7,175 nucleotides of DNA, from assembly GCA_030460725.1 (NCBI GenBank), contig JAKECL010000087.1, positions 1 through 7,175 on the forward strand. Reading direction: 5' to 3'. The translations under genes and the position numbers were made by a program. Origin of the DNA: Propionibacterium sp. GTDB lineage: Bacteria > Actinomycetota > Actinomycetes > Actinomycetales > Actinomycetaceae. Below the pieces are notes generated by a model. It was given only the letters and a program-made list of their open reading frames with translations, was not told the origin of the DNA and searched no databases. Shown here piece by piece: positions 1 through 6,234 of this stretch; positions within the stretch are counted from its first letter, which is position 1, and every line of letters begins with the position of its first letter.

Positions 1-150
1 GTCAGCGAGGACCCCGGGTCCGGGACGAACGGCGTGGGCGTGTCACCGGGGAGTGGGCGGGGGAGTGGATGCCGGAGAGTGCCCGGACCACCCAGAGGCC
101 CTCGGGGTCGGAGAACCCTGAGGGGAGAATCCCGCGCCCAGGAGCCTCCC

Positions 151-1164
151 TCACTTCTGGCACCCGCAGGAGGAGCGGATGATCATGGTCATGGGGAGGA
201 TCTGTGAGGCGGGTCGGTCCCCCGGTGTGAGAAGGGTGTCCAGGGCGACGGCCGAGACCTCCTCGAAGGGCTGGCGCACCGTGGTGAGCGCAGGCCAGGA
301 GAACTGTGACTCACTCGTGCCGTCAATGGAGATGACGGCAATGTCCTCGGGGCAGCGCAGGCCCATCTCGTGGATGGTCCTCAGCGCTCCGATGGCGATC
401 AGGTCAGAACCCGCCAGGATGGCGGTGGGGGGACTCTCCTGCTGCAGCAACCGCCGGGTCCCCTCGGACCCACCGCGTCGGTCCCAGGTGGTCAGGGCGT
501 AGGCGTCGGGTGAGAGCCCGTCCCTGTTCAGCACCGACTCCCAGGCGATGCGCCTGTAGTCGATCCTGGGTGCAGGCATCCCTCCGCCGATGTAGGCGAT
601 CCGCGAGTGGCCGTGGTCGATGAGGTGGCGGGTTGCCACCTCTGCTCCCTGGCTGAGATCGGGCCCCACGATCGGGAAGGCATGGCCGACGGCGGCCTCG
701 TGGATGACCACACGGGGCACCCAGGTGTCGGCGATCGCGTAGCTCTTCTTGCTGTGGAGGAACGCCAGGACGAGAAGACCGTCAACACCTCTGTCGACGA
801 GGTTCGTGATCATCTCGAACTCGCGTTCGGGGTCCTTGTGGGTGAGTGCAAGGAGCATGGAACGGTCACGGCTGTGGGCAGCGGCGTCTATTGCGCCGAC
901 GAACTCTGAGTAGAAGGGGTTCTCGATGTCGGGGACGACTACGCCCAGGAGCTGGGTGGCCCCCCGCTTCAGAGCGCGAGCACTGCTGTTGGGGTGGTAG
1001 TGGAGAACCTCAATGGCTCGCAGCACCTTGTCCCGGGTCGCTGGCGCGACACCGCGGGGACCGCCGTTGACGACGTAGCTGACGACAGCCGTGCTCACTC
1101 CCGCCAGGCGCGCGACGTCGCTGCGCGTGGTGGGACGGCTTCGGTCTGTGGGGACGGGGTCCAT
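151..1164 (-). CDS. LacI-family transcriptional regulator (probable repressor of the alpha-galactoside operon)
   Basis: This is a 337-residue sugar-responsive DNA-binding protein of the LacI/GalR family, of normal length. Numbering from the ATG at 1164, the N-terminal helix-turn-helix covers about residues 12-35 (DVARLAGVSTAVVSYVVN). A hinge region follows at about 56-67 (YHPNSSARALKRG), then a periplasmic-binding-protein-like effector domain beginning LLGVVVPDIENPFY at about 72. The late part carries the family segments AGSDLIAIGAL and DIAVISIDG. The Arg common at the end of the recognition helix (TVSR) is Tyr here (VVSY). The protein ends SSCGCQK. A GTG codon at 1167 lies directly before the ATG and could be the start instead. 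No Shine-Dalgarno sequence is visible, but a -10-like element sits 7 nt upstream of the ATG, which suggests a leaderless mRNA. Divergent orientation to the sugar operon makes it the likely local repressor. The effector is not readable from sequence. Confidence 0.95.
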   Translation of the reverse strand: MDPVPTDRSRPTTRSDVARLAGVSTAVVSYVVNGGPRGVAPATRDKVLRAIEVLHYHPNSSARALKRGATQLLGVVVPDIENPFYSEFVGAIDAAAHSRDRSMLLALTHKDPEREFEMITNLVDRGVDGLLVLAFLHSKKSYAIADTWVPRVVIHEAAVGHAFPIVGPDLSQGAEVATRHLIDHGHSRIAYIGGGMPAPRIDYRRIAWESVLNRDGLSPDAYALTTWDRRGGSEGTRRLLQQESPPTAILAGSDLIAIGALRTIHEMGLRCPEDIAVISIDGTSESQFSWPALTTVRQPFEEVSAVALDTLLTPGDRPASQILPMTMIIRSSCGCQK

Positions 1165-1180
1165 CACGGGAACGCTAACA
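1164..1180 (-). promoter_or_regulatory. Candidate extended -10 promoter of the LacI gene, giving a leaderless transcript
   Basis: Read on the minus strand, TGTTAGCGT matches an extended -10 element (TGn followed by TAnnnT), with the hexamer TAGCGT at 1177-1172. Seven nucleotides separate its last T from A1164 of the ATG, so transcription would begin at or next to the start codon. This fits the absence of any ribosome binding site. No good -35 hexamer is visible 16-18 bp upstream. The overlapping plus-strand sequence GGGAACGCTAAC (1168-1179) is an imperfect palindrome centred on CG. It resembles actinobacterial LacI-family operators and could mediate autoregulation. This is inferred from sequence only. 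Confidence 0.45.
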
Positions 1181-1259
1181 CGGTGTGGATGGCGACGAAG
1201 CCTGCTCCATCACCTGAGCGTGTGTCGTCCACGTCGCACGGCCAACCCGGGCGGGCCGC

Positions 1260-1305
1260 GAGTCCCGGGATCCGGGAGTCCCCTGGGCCCCACCCCGCGG
1301 GGGAC
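1260..1305. repeat. Pair of adjacent GC-rich inverted repeats in the intergenic spacer
   Basis: TCCCGG (1263-1268) and CCGGGA (1272-1277) form a perfect 6-bp inverted repeat around a 3-nt centre. It extends to nine matched pairs with one mismatch over 1260-1280. Immediately to the right, GTCCCC (1278-1283) can pair with GGGGAC (1300-1305), and CCCCGCGGGG at 1293-1302 is itself a perfect palindrome. If the promoters proposed here are right, neither flanking mRNA includes this segment. A role as an RNA structure would then need another transcript, and the repeats may be protein-binding DNA or simply a consequence of high GC. Confidence 0.4.
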
Positions 1306-1500
1306 CTCCAGGGATCCACCGTGGGTGACAGGTCCCGGGAAGCGTCACGGTGGGACGTGGGAGGACCTCGAACCGGGTCATGGTGCCGTCCTTCCTCTCC
1401 CGGTCGACGGGCTGTGTGGGCGGTGTGACAAGTGGAGCCCGGCCCGTGGCTGTCACTGGAGTCTACACGAGAAGAGCATCGAGGGACGACATCAAATCGT

Positions 1501-1530
1501 TATACGTCATAGACGTGTGCGCACAGATCT
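1501..1530 (+). promoter_or_regulatory. Candidate promoter -10 and LacI-type operator for the alpha-galactoside operon
   Basis: TGTGC/GCACA at 1516-1525 is a perfect 10-bp palindrome with CG at its centre. It is flanked after a 2-bp mismatch by AGA (1511-1513) and TCT (1528-1530), giving 16 of 20 symmetric positions. LacI-family operators typically are palindromes with a central CpG, which the hinge helices open. TATACG at 1501-1506 is a possible -10 element, which would place the transcription start near 1513, inside the operator, as expected for repression. A second, overlapping inverted repeat, ACGTC-ATA-GACGT, covers 1504-1516. No convincing -35 hexamer was found. The site lies in a locally AT-richer patch. 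Assignment to the divergent repressor is inference. Confidence 0.45.
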
Positions 1531-1602
1531 ATTGCAGTAGATTGTTGGTCACCGGCCTCTGGGAGTCGGCTGGAGATGGGGCAAAGATGTCCTGCACTCC
1601 CC

Positions 1603-1626
1603 GGTGGCAGCACCGCTGCTTCCACC
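1603..1626 (+). other. Possible stem-loop in the 5' untranslated region of the alpha-galactosidase mRNA
   Basis: GCAGC (1607-1611) and GCTGC (1615-1619) are complementary around the 3-nt loop ACC. Skipping a 3-nt bulge (1620-1622), GGTG (1603-1606) pairs with CACC (1623-1626), for nine pairs in total. It ends 16 nt before the ribosome binding site, so it would not mask it directly. The size is modest for this GC content, and function is uncertain. Confidence 0.3.
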
Positions 1627-1642
1627 ACATGACACCTGCAAC

Positions 1643-1648
1643 AGGAAA
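1643..1648 (+). promoter_or_regulatory. Ribosome binding site that decides the alpha-galactosidase start
   Basis: AGGAAA begins 13 nt before the ATG at 1656, leaving 9 nt between AGGA and that codon. This supports 1656 over the upstream in-frame ATGs at 1587 and 1629, which lack a well-placed site. The second ATG of the tandem pair, at 1659, would have a 12-nt spacing and is less likely. Confidence 0.6.
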
Positions 1649-1655
1649 TGGGGCG

Positions 1656-3860
1656 ATGATGCATTCTGACGTGACCATGGTGCACGGGAGGGCGGGGGGA
1701 ACCTCCCTGGTGATGGCGATCGACCCAGATGTGGCACCTCAGGTCCTCTACTGGGGTCCGGATCTGGGTGAGCTCCCGGGTGAACTCCTCAAGAACCTGG
1801 CAACGGCCCACGTGGAGGCATTGAGTGGCAACGCACCGGGGGTTCCGGTGAGGGTGCCTGTGATCCCTGAGAACCGCACAGGCTGGAACGGTCGGCCCGG
1901 ACTGGTCGGGCATCGGGGAGCCGGCCGCGCCTGGAGTCCGCGCCTGACTCCCCAGGACGTCCAGCTGGAGTGCTCCGAGATGGTCGTGGACCTGGATGGT
2001 GTGGCCACGACGGGACCAGGAGTCTGGCGGATCCGTCTGGAGGACGCCAGGGACGGACTCAGCGTCCTCACCGAGGTTCACCTCATGCAGGAGGGCATGG
2101 TGAGGATACGGGCCCGCCTGCTCAACGAGGCGAGCGAGGACTACCACCTGGAGGAACTCTCCGTTGCGCTGCCTCTCCCCCTGGAGGCGAAGGAGATCCT
2201 GGACTTCTCCGGACGCTGGGGCAGGGAGCGCGCACCCATCAGGGTGCCCTTCGAGCTCGGATGTCGCCTGCATGAGCAGCGGAGGGGACGCACCGGCTTC
2301 GATGCCCCCATGATGATGTTCACCGGCGAACAGGGCTTCGGGTTCAGGCATGGCCAGGTGTGGGGCATCCATTCGGCCTTCTCCGGCAATCTGCGGGTGT
2401 GGGCCGAGAAATGCCCCGACGGCAGGCAGCTCATCGGAGGGGGGGAGCTCCTGCTGCCCGGTGAGATGACGCTCGCCACCGGTGAGGCCTATTCCACCCC
2501 CTGGGTCTACTTCTGCCAGGCGGAGGGACTCGACGAGGCTGCCGATCGTGTCCACTCATGGTTGCGCTCGCGCCCCGGACACCCGGACACGAATCGACCG
2601 GTCACCCTCAACGTGTGGGAGGCGGTCTACTTCGACCACGACCTGCGACATCTGGTCGAGTTGGCGGAGAGTGCCGCTGGGATCGGGGTGGAGAGATTCG
2701 TTCTCGACGACGGCTGGTTCCGTGGCCGCCACGATCCGACCGCAGGACTGGGGGACTGGTACCCCGATGAGGACCACTGGCCCAACGGCCTCCTCCCGCT
2801 GTCCAGCCGGGTGCACGAACTGGGGATGGAGTTCGGCCTCTGGTTCGAACCCGAGATGGTGAACCCGGACTCGGACCTGGCCCGGGCACATCCCGAATGG
2901 GTGATGGCGACCTCTGAGGAATGGCCCGTGGAATGGCGTCACCAGCAGGTCCTCAACCTGGCAATCCCCGAGGCCTACGAGTACGTCCGCTCGCGGATGT
3001 CCGAACTCGTGAGGGAGTACAGGATCGACTACATCAAATGGGACCACAACCGTGATCTCCTCGAACCGGGGAACCAGCTGGCGGGGGGACGCGCATGCGT
3101 CCACGAGCAGACGCTCGCCACGTACAGACTCATGGACTCCCTGACCGAGGACCACCCGGGGCTCGAGATCGAGAGCTGCTCCTCCGGCGGTGCTCGGATC
3201 GATCTGGAGATGGCGCAGCACGCGGTGCGGTTCTGGCCCTCGGACTGCATCGACCCCCTGGAGCGGCAGTCCATCATGAGATGGACCGAGCAGCTCATTC
3301 CGCTGGAGATGCTCGGGAATCATGTGGCCTCACCCAAGTCGAGGACCACTGGACGGGTCAGCGCGCTCTCCTTCCGCGCAGGGACAGCGCTGTGGGGACA
3401 CTTCGGAATCGAATGGGACGTGTCCACAGCCACTCCCGCGGAACGAGCTGAACTGTCCGAATGGATCAGCTTCTACAAGTCGAAGCGAGATCTCCTGTTC
3501 ACAGGGCGGTTGGTCCGAGGTGATTCCGCAGAGGACTCACTGTGGATCCAGGGGGTCATTGACCGCGACCGACGCGAGGCACTCTATGAACTGACCACCC
3601 GTCACCGCTCGGCGATCTCCCCACGAGGTCGGTTCCGACTCCCGGGCCTGGATCCCGACACGATGTACAGGGTCAGGCCCGTGGTGGTTGCGGAGCCACC
3701 AGAAGGGCTCTTTGCTCCACCGTGGTTCGGCCAGAGCTTCGAAGGGGTCGTCATGACGGGCAGGATGCTCGACCAGTTCGGGCTGCACACACCCAAGCTG
3801 TTCACAGATCAGGTCCTCCTCTTCTCCGCCACCGCGGTGGACGGGCAGGAAGAGGGCTGA
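1656..3860 (+). CDS. aga: Alpha-galactosidase, glycoside hydrolase family 36
   Basis: This cytoplasmic retaining enzyme removes terminal alpha-1,6-galactose from melibiose or raffinose-family sugars. The product has 734 residues, normal for bacterial GH36. It opens with the family's N-terminal beta domain (YWGPDLGEL near the start), continues with a TIM-barrel melibiase domain, and ends in a small C-terminal beta domain. Visible motifs are LDDGWF (Asp351, Asp352), LWFEPEMVNPDSDL (from Trp396), KWDHNRD with the predicted nucleophile Asp463, ESCSSGGARID (506-516) and WPSD with the predicted acid/base Asp530. There is no signal peptide, so the substrate must be imported first, which fits the transporter downstream. 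The start is set by AGGAAA at 1643. The frame stays open back to 1350, but those 102 codons show no family similarity. It is the first gene of the operon, 82 bp before the binding-protein gene. The exact sugar is not determined. Confidence 0.95.
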   Translation: MMHSDVTMVHGRAGGTSLVMAIDPDVAPQVLYWGPDLGELPGELLKNLATAHVEALSGNAPGVPVRVPVIPENRTGWNGRPGLVGHRGAGRAWSPRLTPQDVQLECSEMVVDLDGVATTGPGVWRIRLEDARDGLSVLTEVHLMQEGMVRIRARLLNEASEDYHLEELSVALPLPLEAKEILDFSGRWGRERAPIRVPFELGCRLHEQRRGRTGFDAPMMMFTGEQGFGFRHGQVWGIHSAFSGNLRVWAEKCPDGRQLIGGGELLLPGEMTLATGEAYSTPWVYFCQAEGLDEAADRVHSWLRSRPGHPDTNRPVTLNVWEAVYFDHDLRHLVELAESAAGIGVERFVLDDGWFRGRHDPTAGLGDWYPDEDHWPNGLLPLSSRVHELGMEFGLWFEPEMVNPDSDLARAHPEWVMATSEEWPVEWRHQQVLNLAIPEAYEYVRSRMSELVREYRIDYIKWDHNRDLLEPGNQLAGGRACVHEQTLATYRLMDSLTEDHPGLEIESCSSGGARIDLEMAQHAVRFWPSDCIDPLERQSIMRWTEQLIPLEMLGNHVASPKSRTTGRVSALSFRAGTALWGHFGIEWDVSTATPAERAELSEWISFYKSKRDLLFTGRLVRGDSAEDSLWIQGVIDRDRREALYELTTRHRSAISPRGRFRLPGLDPDTMYRVRPVVVAEPPEGLFAPPWFGQSFEGVVMTGRMLDQFGLHTPKLFTDQVLLFSATAVDGQEEG

Positions 3861-3872
3861 CACAGACACACA

Positions 3873-3920
3873 GTGTGTGGACGTCACCAGTCCTCGACGA
3901 CGAGGACGCGCTCCACACAC
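3873..3920 (+). other. Compound RNA hairpin between the hydrolase and binding-protein genes
   Basis: The outer stem GTGTGTGGA (3873-3881) pairs perfectly with TCCACACAC (3912-3920). After a bulged C at 3911, three further pairs (3882-3884 with 3908-3910, one of them G-U) continue inwards. Then, past a 5-nt bulge, an inner 7-bp stem GTCCTCG (3890-3896) pairs with CGAGGAC (3901-3907) around the loop ACGA. No run of T follows, so it does not look like a full terminator. It begins 12 nt after the hydrolase stop and ends 22 nt before the binding-protein start. It is a plausible RNA-processing or stability element that sets different expression of the two genes (inference). Confidence 0.55.
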
Positions 3921-3942
3921 CGGCACACTCTGAGAGGAAGCG

Positions 3943-5223
3943 ATGATGAGAAGGACAGTTGCCACAGGCGCCCTGATGCTGATGGCCAGCGGGTTGGTGC
4001 TGGGCGCATGCTCCGGTGGCTCCGAGAGCGGAGCATCTGGTGGAGCGGGGGGAGACGGCGGCAAGCTCGACGTCTACCTGAACATGACGACCGGAAGCCC
4101 TGCCTACACGGAGATGAAGTCTCTGGTCGACAAGTTCGAGCAGGAGACCGGGACGGAGGTCGAGTTCACGATCGACTCCGCAGATGTCTTCCAGAAGGAA
4201 ATGACGGTGCGGATGGCATCCAGCAATCTTCCGGACGTGTTCTCGACCCATGGCTGGTCCGTGCAGCGCTACTCCCCCTATCTGGAGGCGCTCAATGACC
4301 AACCGTGGATGCAGTACATGGACACCGGGCTGGACACGGCCATGAAGGACACCGACGGGAACGTCTATGCGCTCCCGCTCGAATACACGGTGACCGGGAT
4401 CAGTGTGAACTTCGATGTGCTGGAAGAGGCCGGGGTCGATCCCGACTCCCTCACCACGTGGGACGCGTTCACGGATGCTCTGGCAAAGGTCAAGGCAGCG
4501 GGCAAGACACCGATCACGTGCTCGGGGAAGATCAGTGCGCCGGGAAACCTCGCGGACTTCATCGCCTCCGGAGCGTTCTCACAGGAGGAACGCCAGTCCT
4601 TCAAGACCGGTGAGTTCCTCTCGGAGGCCTGGCAGACGCGGGTGCTCGACCTGGCCAAGGAATGGTCCGACGCCGGGTACTTCAACCCTGACTACGCATC
4701 CGCGACCGCGGACGACATGGCCAGCCAGATCGGTCAGGGCCAGGCGGCGTTCGCATTCGCCCAGCCGACGCTGCTTGCGACGTCGCTGAGCTTCAGCCCC
4801 GATGCGAACGTCGGGTTCATCCCGATCCCCTCCGGCATCACGGATCCCTACCTCGTGGGCGGTGAAGGGGTCAACGCATACGGTGTCGCCAAGGACTCCC
4901 CGAACAAGGAAGCTGCACTGAAGTTCCTCGACTTCCTTGCCCAGCCCGAGAACGCCAGTGCGATGGCTGAGGCCATCGGCTCCTACTCCGGACTGACCAA
5001 TGCCACACCCAACCTCGGGACGTTGCAGTCCAGCTATGACAAGTGGGTCAAGCCGGGAGATCTGGTCACCGAGCCCTTCTTCGACCGCGTCTACCTGCCC
5101 AACGGGATCTGGGCGACGCTGATCACGACCACCGACTCCGTGATCACAGGGCAGGCCGACACGGCACAGGCAACGAGCGACCTGAAGGACCAGTACATGA
5201 CGCTCGGCGGCAAGGCGGAGTGA
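3943..5223 (+). CDS. Sugar ABC transporter substrate-binding lipoprotein (CUT1 / family 1)
   Basis: This is the extracellular sugar-binding subunit of an ABC importer, 426 residues, typical of the COG1653/UgpB-MalE-like group. Residues 1-22 form a lipoprotein signal peptide: MMRR, a hydrophobic core, then the lipobox LGAC with Cys23 as the lipidated residue. A Gly/Ser-rich linker (about 24-40) tethers the domain to the membrane. The mature fold starts KLDVYLNMTTGSPAYTEMK. Family hallmarks include NLPDVFSTHGW, the YALPLEYTVTGISVNFDVL segment followed by EEAGVDPD, and the late EAALKFLDFLAQPENA. AGGA at 3935-3938 lies 4 nt before the first ATG and 7 nt before the second (3946), so the protein may be one residue shorter. 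It sits between the hydrolase and the two permeases, which suggests an alpha-galactoside ligand. Binding-protein sequence alone does not settle specificity. Confidence 0.93.
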   Translation: MMRRTVATGALMLMASGLVLGACSGGSESGASGGAGGDGGKLDVYLNMTTGSPAYTEMKSLVDKFEQETGTEVEFTIDSADVFQKEMTVRMASSNLPDVFSTHGWSVQRYSPYLEALNDQPWMQYMDTGLDTAMKDTDGNVYALPLEYTVTGISVNFDVLEEAGVDPDSLTTWDAFTDALAKVKAAGKTPITCSGKISAPGNLADFIASGAFSQEERQSFKTGEFLSEAWQTRVLDLAKEWSDAGYFNPDYASATADDMASQIGQGQAAFAFAQPTLLATSLSFSPDANVGFIPIPSGITDPYLVGGEGVNAYGVAKDSPNKEAALKFLDFLAQPENASAMAEAIGSYSGLTNATPNLGTLQSSYDKWVKPGDLVTEPFFDRVYLPNGIWATLITTTDSVITGQADTAQATSDLKDQYMTLGGKAE

Positions 5224-5304
5224 GCGGCCTCCGGACCTGCGCCGACCGACGGACTCAACGCCGGCAGCTGGTCAGGAACGACAGTGAAAGGGGTGTGGCA
5301 CACA

Positions 5305-6231
5305 ATGAGTGCGACAACACTTGACGGGGTGACCGTCAGTCGGCGCGGGAAGGGGAGGTTCTGGCGGGATCGCTCCATCAACCTGATGTACCTTCCCGCC
5401 CTGGTCCTGTTCGGCGTTTTCATGGTCTATCCGTTCGTGAACGGCGTGTTCTTGTCAATGACGAACTGGAACGGGTACTCACCGACGAGGGACTTCGTCG
5501 GGGCCGACAACTTCCTGAGGATCTTCAAGGACGCGAACTTCGGTGTGGCGCTGAGGAACACCTTCGTCTACGGCATCGGTTCCACGCTCATCCAACAGGT
5601 CTTCGGTCTTGGTCTGGCGGTGCTCCTCGACCGCAAGATCCGGGGGAGGAGCGTCTACAGGGCGATCGTCTACCTGCCTGTCCTGGTCTCCCAGGTCGTG
5701 ATGGGCACGATGTACTACCTGGTGTTCCGCTACCACCAAGGTGCTCTGAATGACATCCTTGCGCTCTTCGGGGTCCCCCCGGTCTCATGGCTCAGCGATG
5801 CGGGCTTCGCGATCGGCGTCATGGTGATGATCAACTCCCTGCAGTTCATGGGTGTCTCGATGCTGATCTACCTCTCCGGGCTCCAGTCGATTCCGGAGGA
5901 GGTCAAGGAGGCCGCGGCACTGGACGGGGCAGTGGGACTCTCGCGGTTCAGGAGGATCACCGTGCCGTTGTTGCTGCCGGCCTTCGCCTCCAGCTGCGTC
6001 CTCAACCTGATCGGTGGTCTCAAGCTGTATGACATCGTCCAGGTCCTCACCGGAGGCGGGCCCGGATACTCGACGAACTCCGTGTCCACATTGATAGCAC
6101 GCACGTACTTCGAGGACCAGTCGGCAGGCTACGCAGCCGCCCAGGGCATCATTCTCTTCCTGGTGATCGCCGCCTTCACCGTCGTCCTCAACACGTGGTT
6201 CGATCGACTGCGGAAGAACCAGGAGAACTGA
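5305..6231 (+). CDS. Sugar ABC transporter permease, MalF/UgpA-type
   Basis: This is one of the two channel subunits of the importer in the cytoplasmic membrane, 308 residues. About six membrane segments are visible: roughly 27-50, 86-108, 117-140, 168-190, 222-242 and 275-297. The cytoplasmic EAA loop that docks the ATPase is EEVKEAAALDGA (198-209), followed by RRITVPLL. After it comes LTGGGPGYSTNS, characteristic of the MalF-like partner. The start is ambiguous. The ATG at 5305 has AAAGGGG 11 nt upstream. A GTG at 5284 has AGGA at a better 6-nt spacing and would give 315 residues. The gap to the binding-protein gene is 81 bp, or 60 bp with the earlier start. The next permease starts 3 bp after its stop, so the two are likely translationally coupled. 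Confidence 0.93.
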   Translation: MSATTLDGVTVSRRGKGRFWRDRSINLMYLPALVLFGVFMVYPFVNGVFLSMTNWNGYSPTRDFVGADNFLRIFKDANFGVALRNTFVYGIGSTLIQQVFGLGLAVLLDRKIRGRSVYRAIVYLPVLVSQVVMGTMYYLVFRYHQGALNDILALFGVPPVSWLSDAGFAIGVMVMINSLQFMGVSMLIYLSGLQSIPEEVKEAAALDGAVGLSRFRRITVPLLLPAFASSCVLNLIGGLKLYDIVQVLTGGGPGYSTNSVSTLIARTYFEDQSAGYAAAQGIILFLVIAAFTVVLNTWFDRLRKNQEN

Positions 6232-6234
6232 TCC

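Larger units (their letters stand above)
1165..1655. other. Long divergent intergenic region (regulatory spacer)
   Basis: This 491-bp stretch separates the repressor from the hydrolase gene. The left part (about 1228-1460) is very GC-rich and contains several inverted repeats, GGATCC twice (1268 and 1312), GTCCCGGGA twice (1262 and 1330), and the hexamer GTGACA at 1325 and 1425 with its complement TGTCAC at 1451. The part around 1491-1547 is clearly richer in A/T and holds the likely promoter and operator of the rightward operon. Several reading frames stay open through the spacer, including the hydrolase frame back to 1350. The translations are rich in Pro, Gly and Arg with no recognisable domain, as expected by chance at this GC content. 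I see no gene in it. Confidence 0.8.

Noticed and set aside
9..21. Perfect inverted repeat GGACCC-C-GGGTCC
   Set aside because: A 1-nt centre cannot form a hairpin and nothing around it suggests an operator. It is short enough to be chance in GC-rich DNA.
1..150. Possible coding DNA downstream of the repressor gene
   Set aside because: A minus-strand frame contains a protein-like stretch (FSDPEGLWVVRAL), but it has no start codon and closes with a stop at 4-2. Other frames are short or low in information. Too little sequence to call a gene.
120..152. Imperfect inverted repeat (GAGGGGAG / CTCCCTC) at the repressor stop as a terminator
   Set aside because: The stem is seven pairs with a bulge, the 18-nt loop is large, the arm overlaps the stop codon, and there is no T-run on the minus strand. 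Not distinguishable from GC-rich background.
1175..1456. Leftward open frame of 93 codons in the divergent spacer
   Set aside because: The translation is rich in Pro, Gly, Arg and Thr with no domain, overlaps other equally open frames, and its end abuts the repressor promoter. It is typical of chance open frames at high GC.
1350..1655. Extension of the alpha-galactosidase frame by 102 codons upstream
   Set aside because: The extension reads through the promoter/operator region, has no similarity to GH36 N-termini, and no ribosome binding site supports the upstream starts. The ATG at 1656 has a good site and gives the normal family length.
1165..1655. Transposon, integrase site, CRISPR array, tRNA or riboswitch in the intergenic DNA
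   Set aside because: No regularly spaced repeats, no transposase fragments, no tRNA-like cloverleaf or CCA end, and no riboswitch core that I recognise. The gene set around it is intact and co-directional, with no sign of insertion.
1500..2555. Long leftward open frame (351 codons) opposite the first part of the alpha-galactosidase
   Set aside because: It is antisense to a clearly conserved enzyme, rich in His/Pro/Gly from mirrored codons, and has no recognisable domain. It is a shadow of third-position GC bias.
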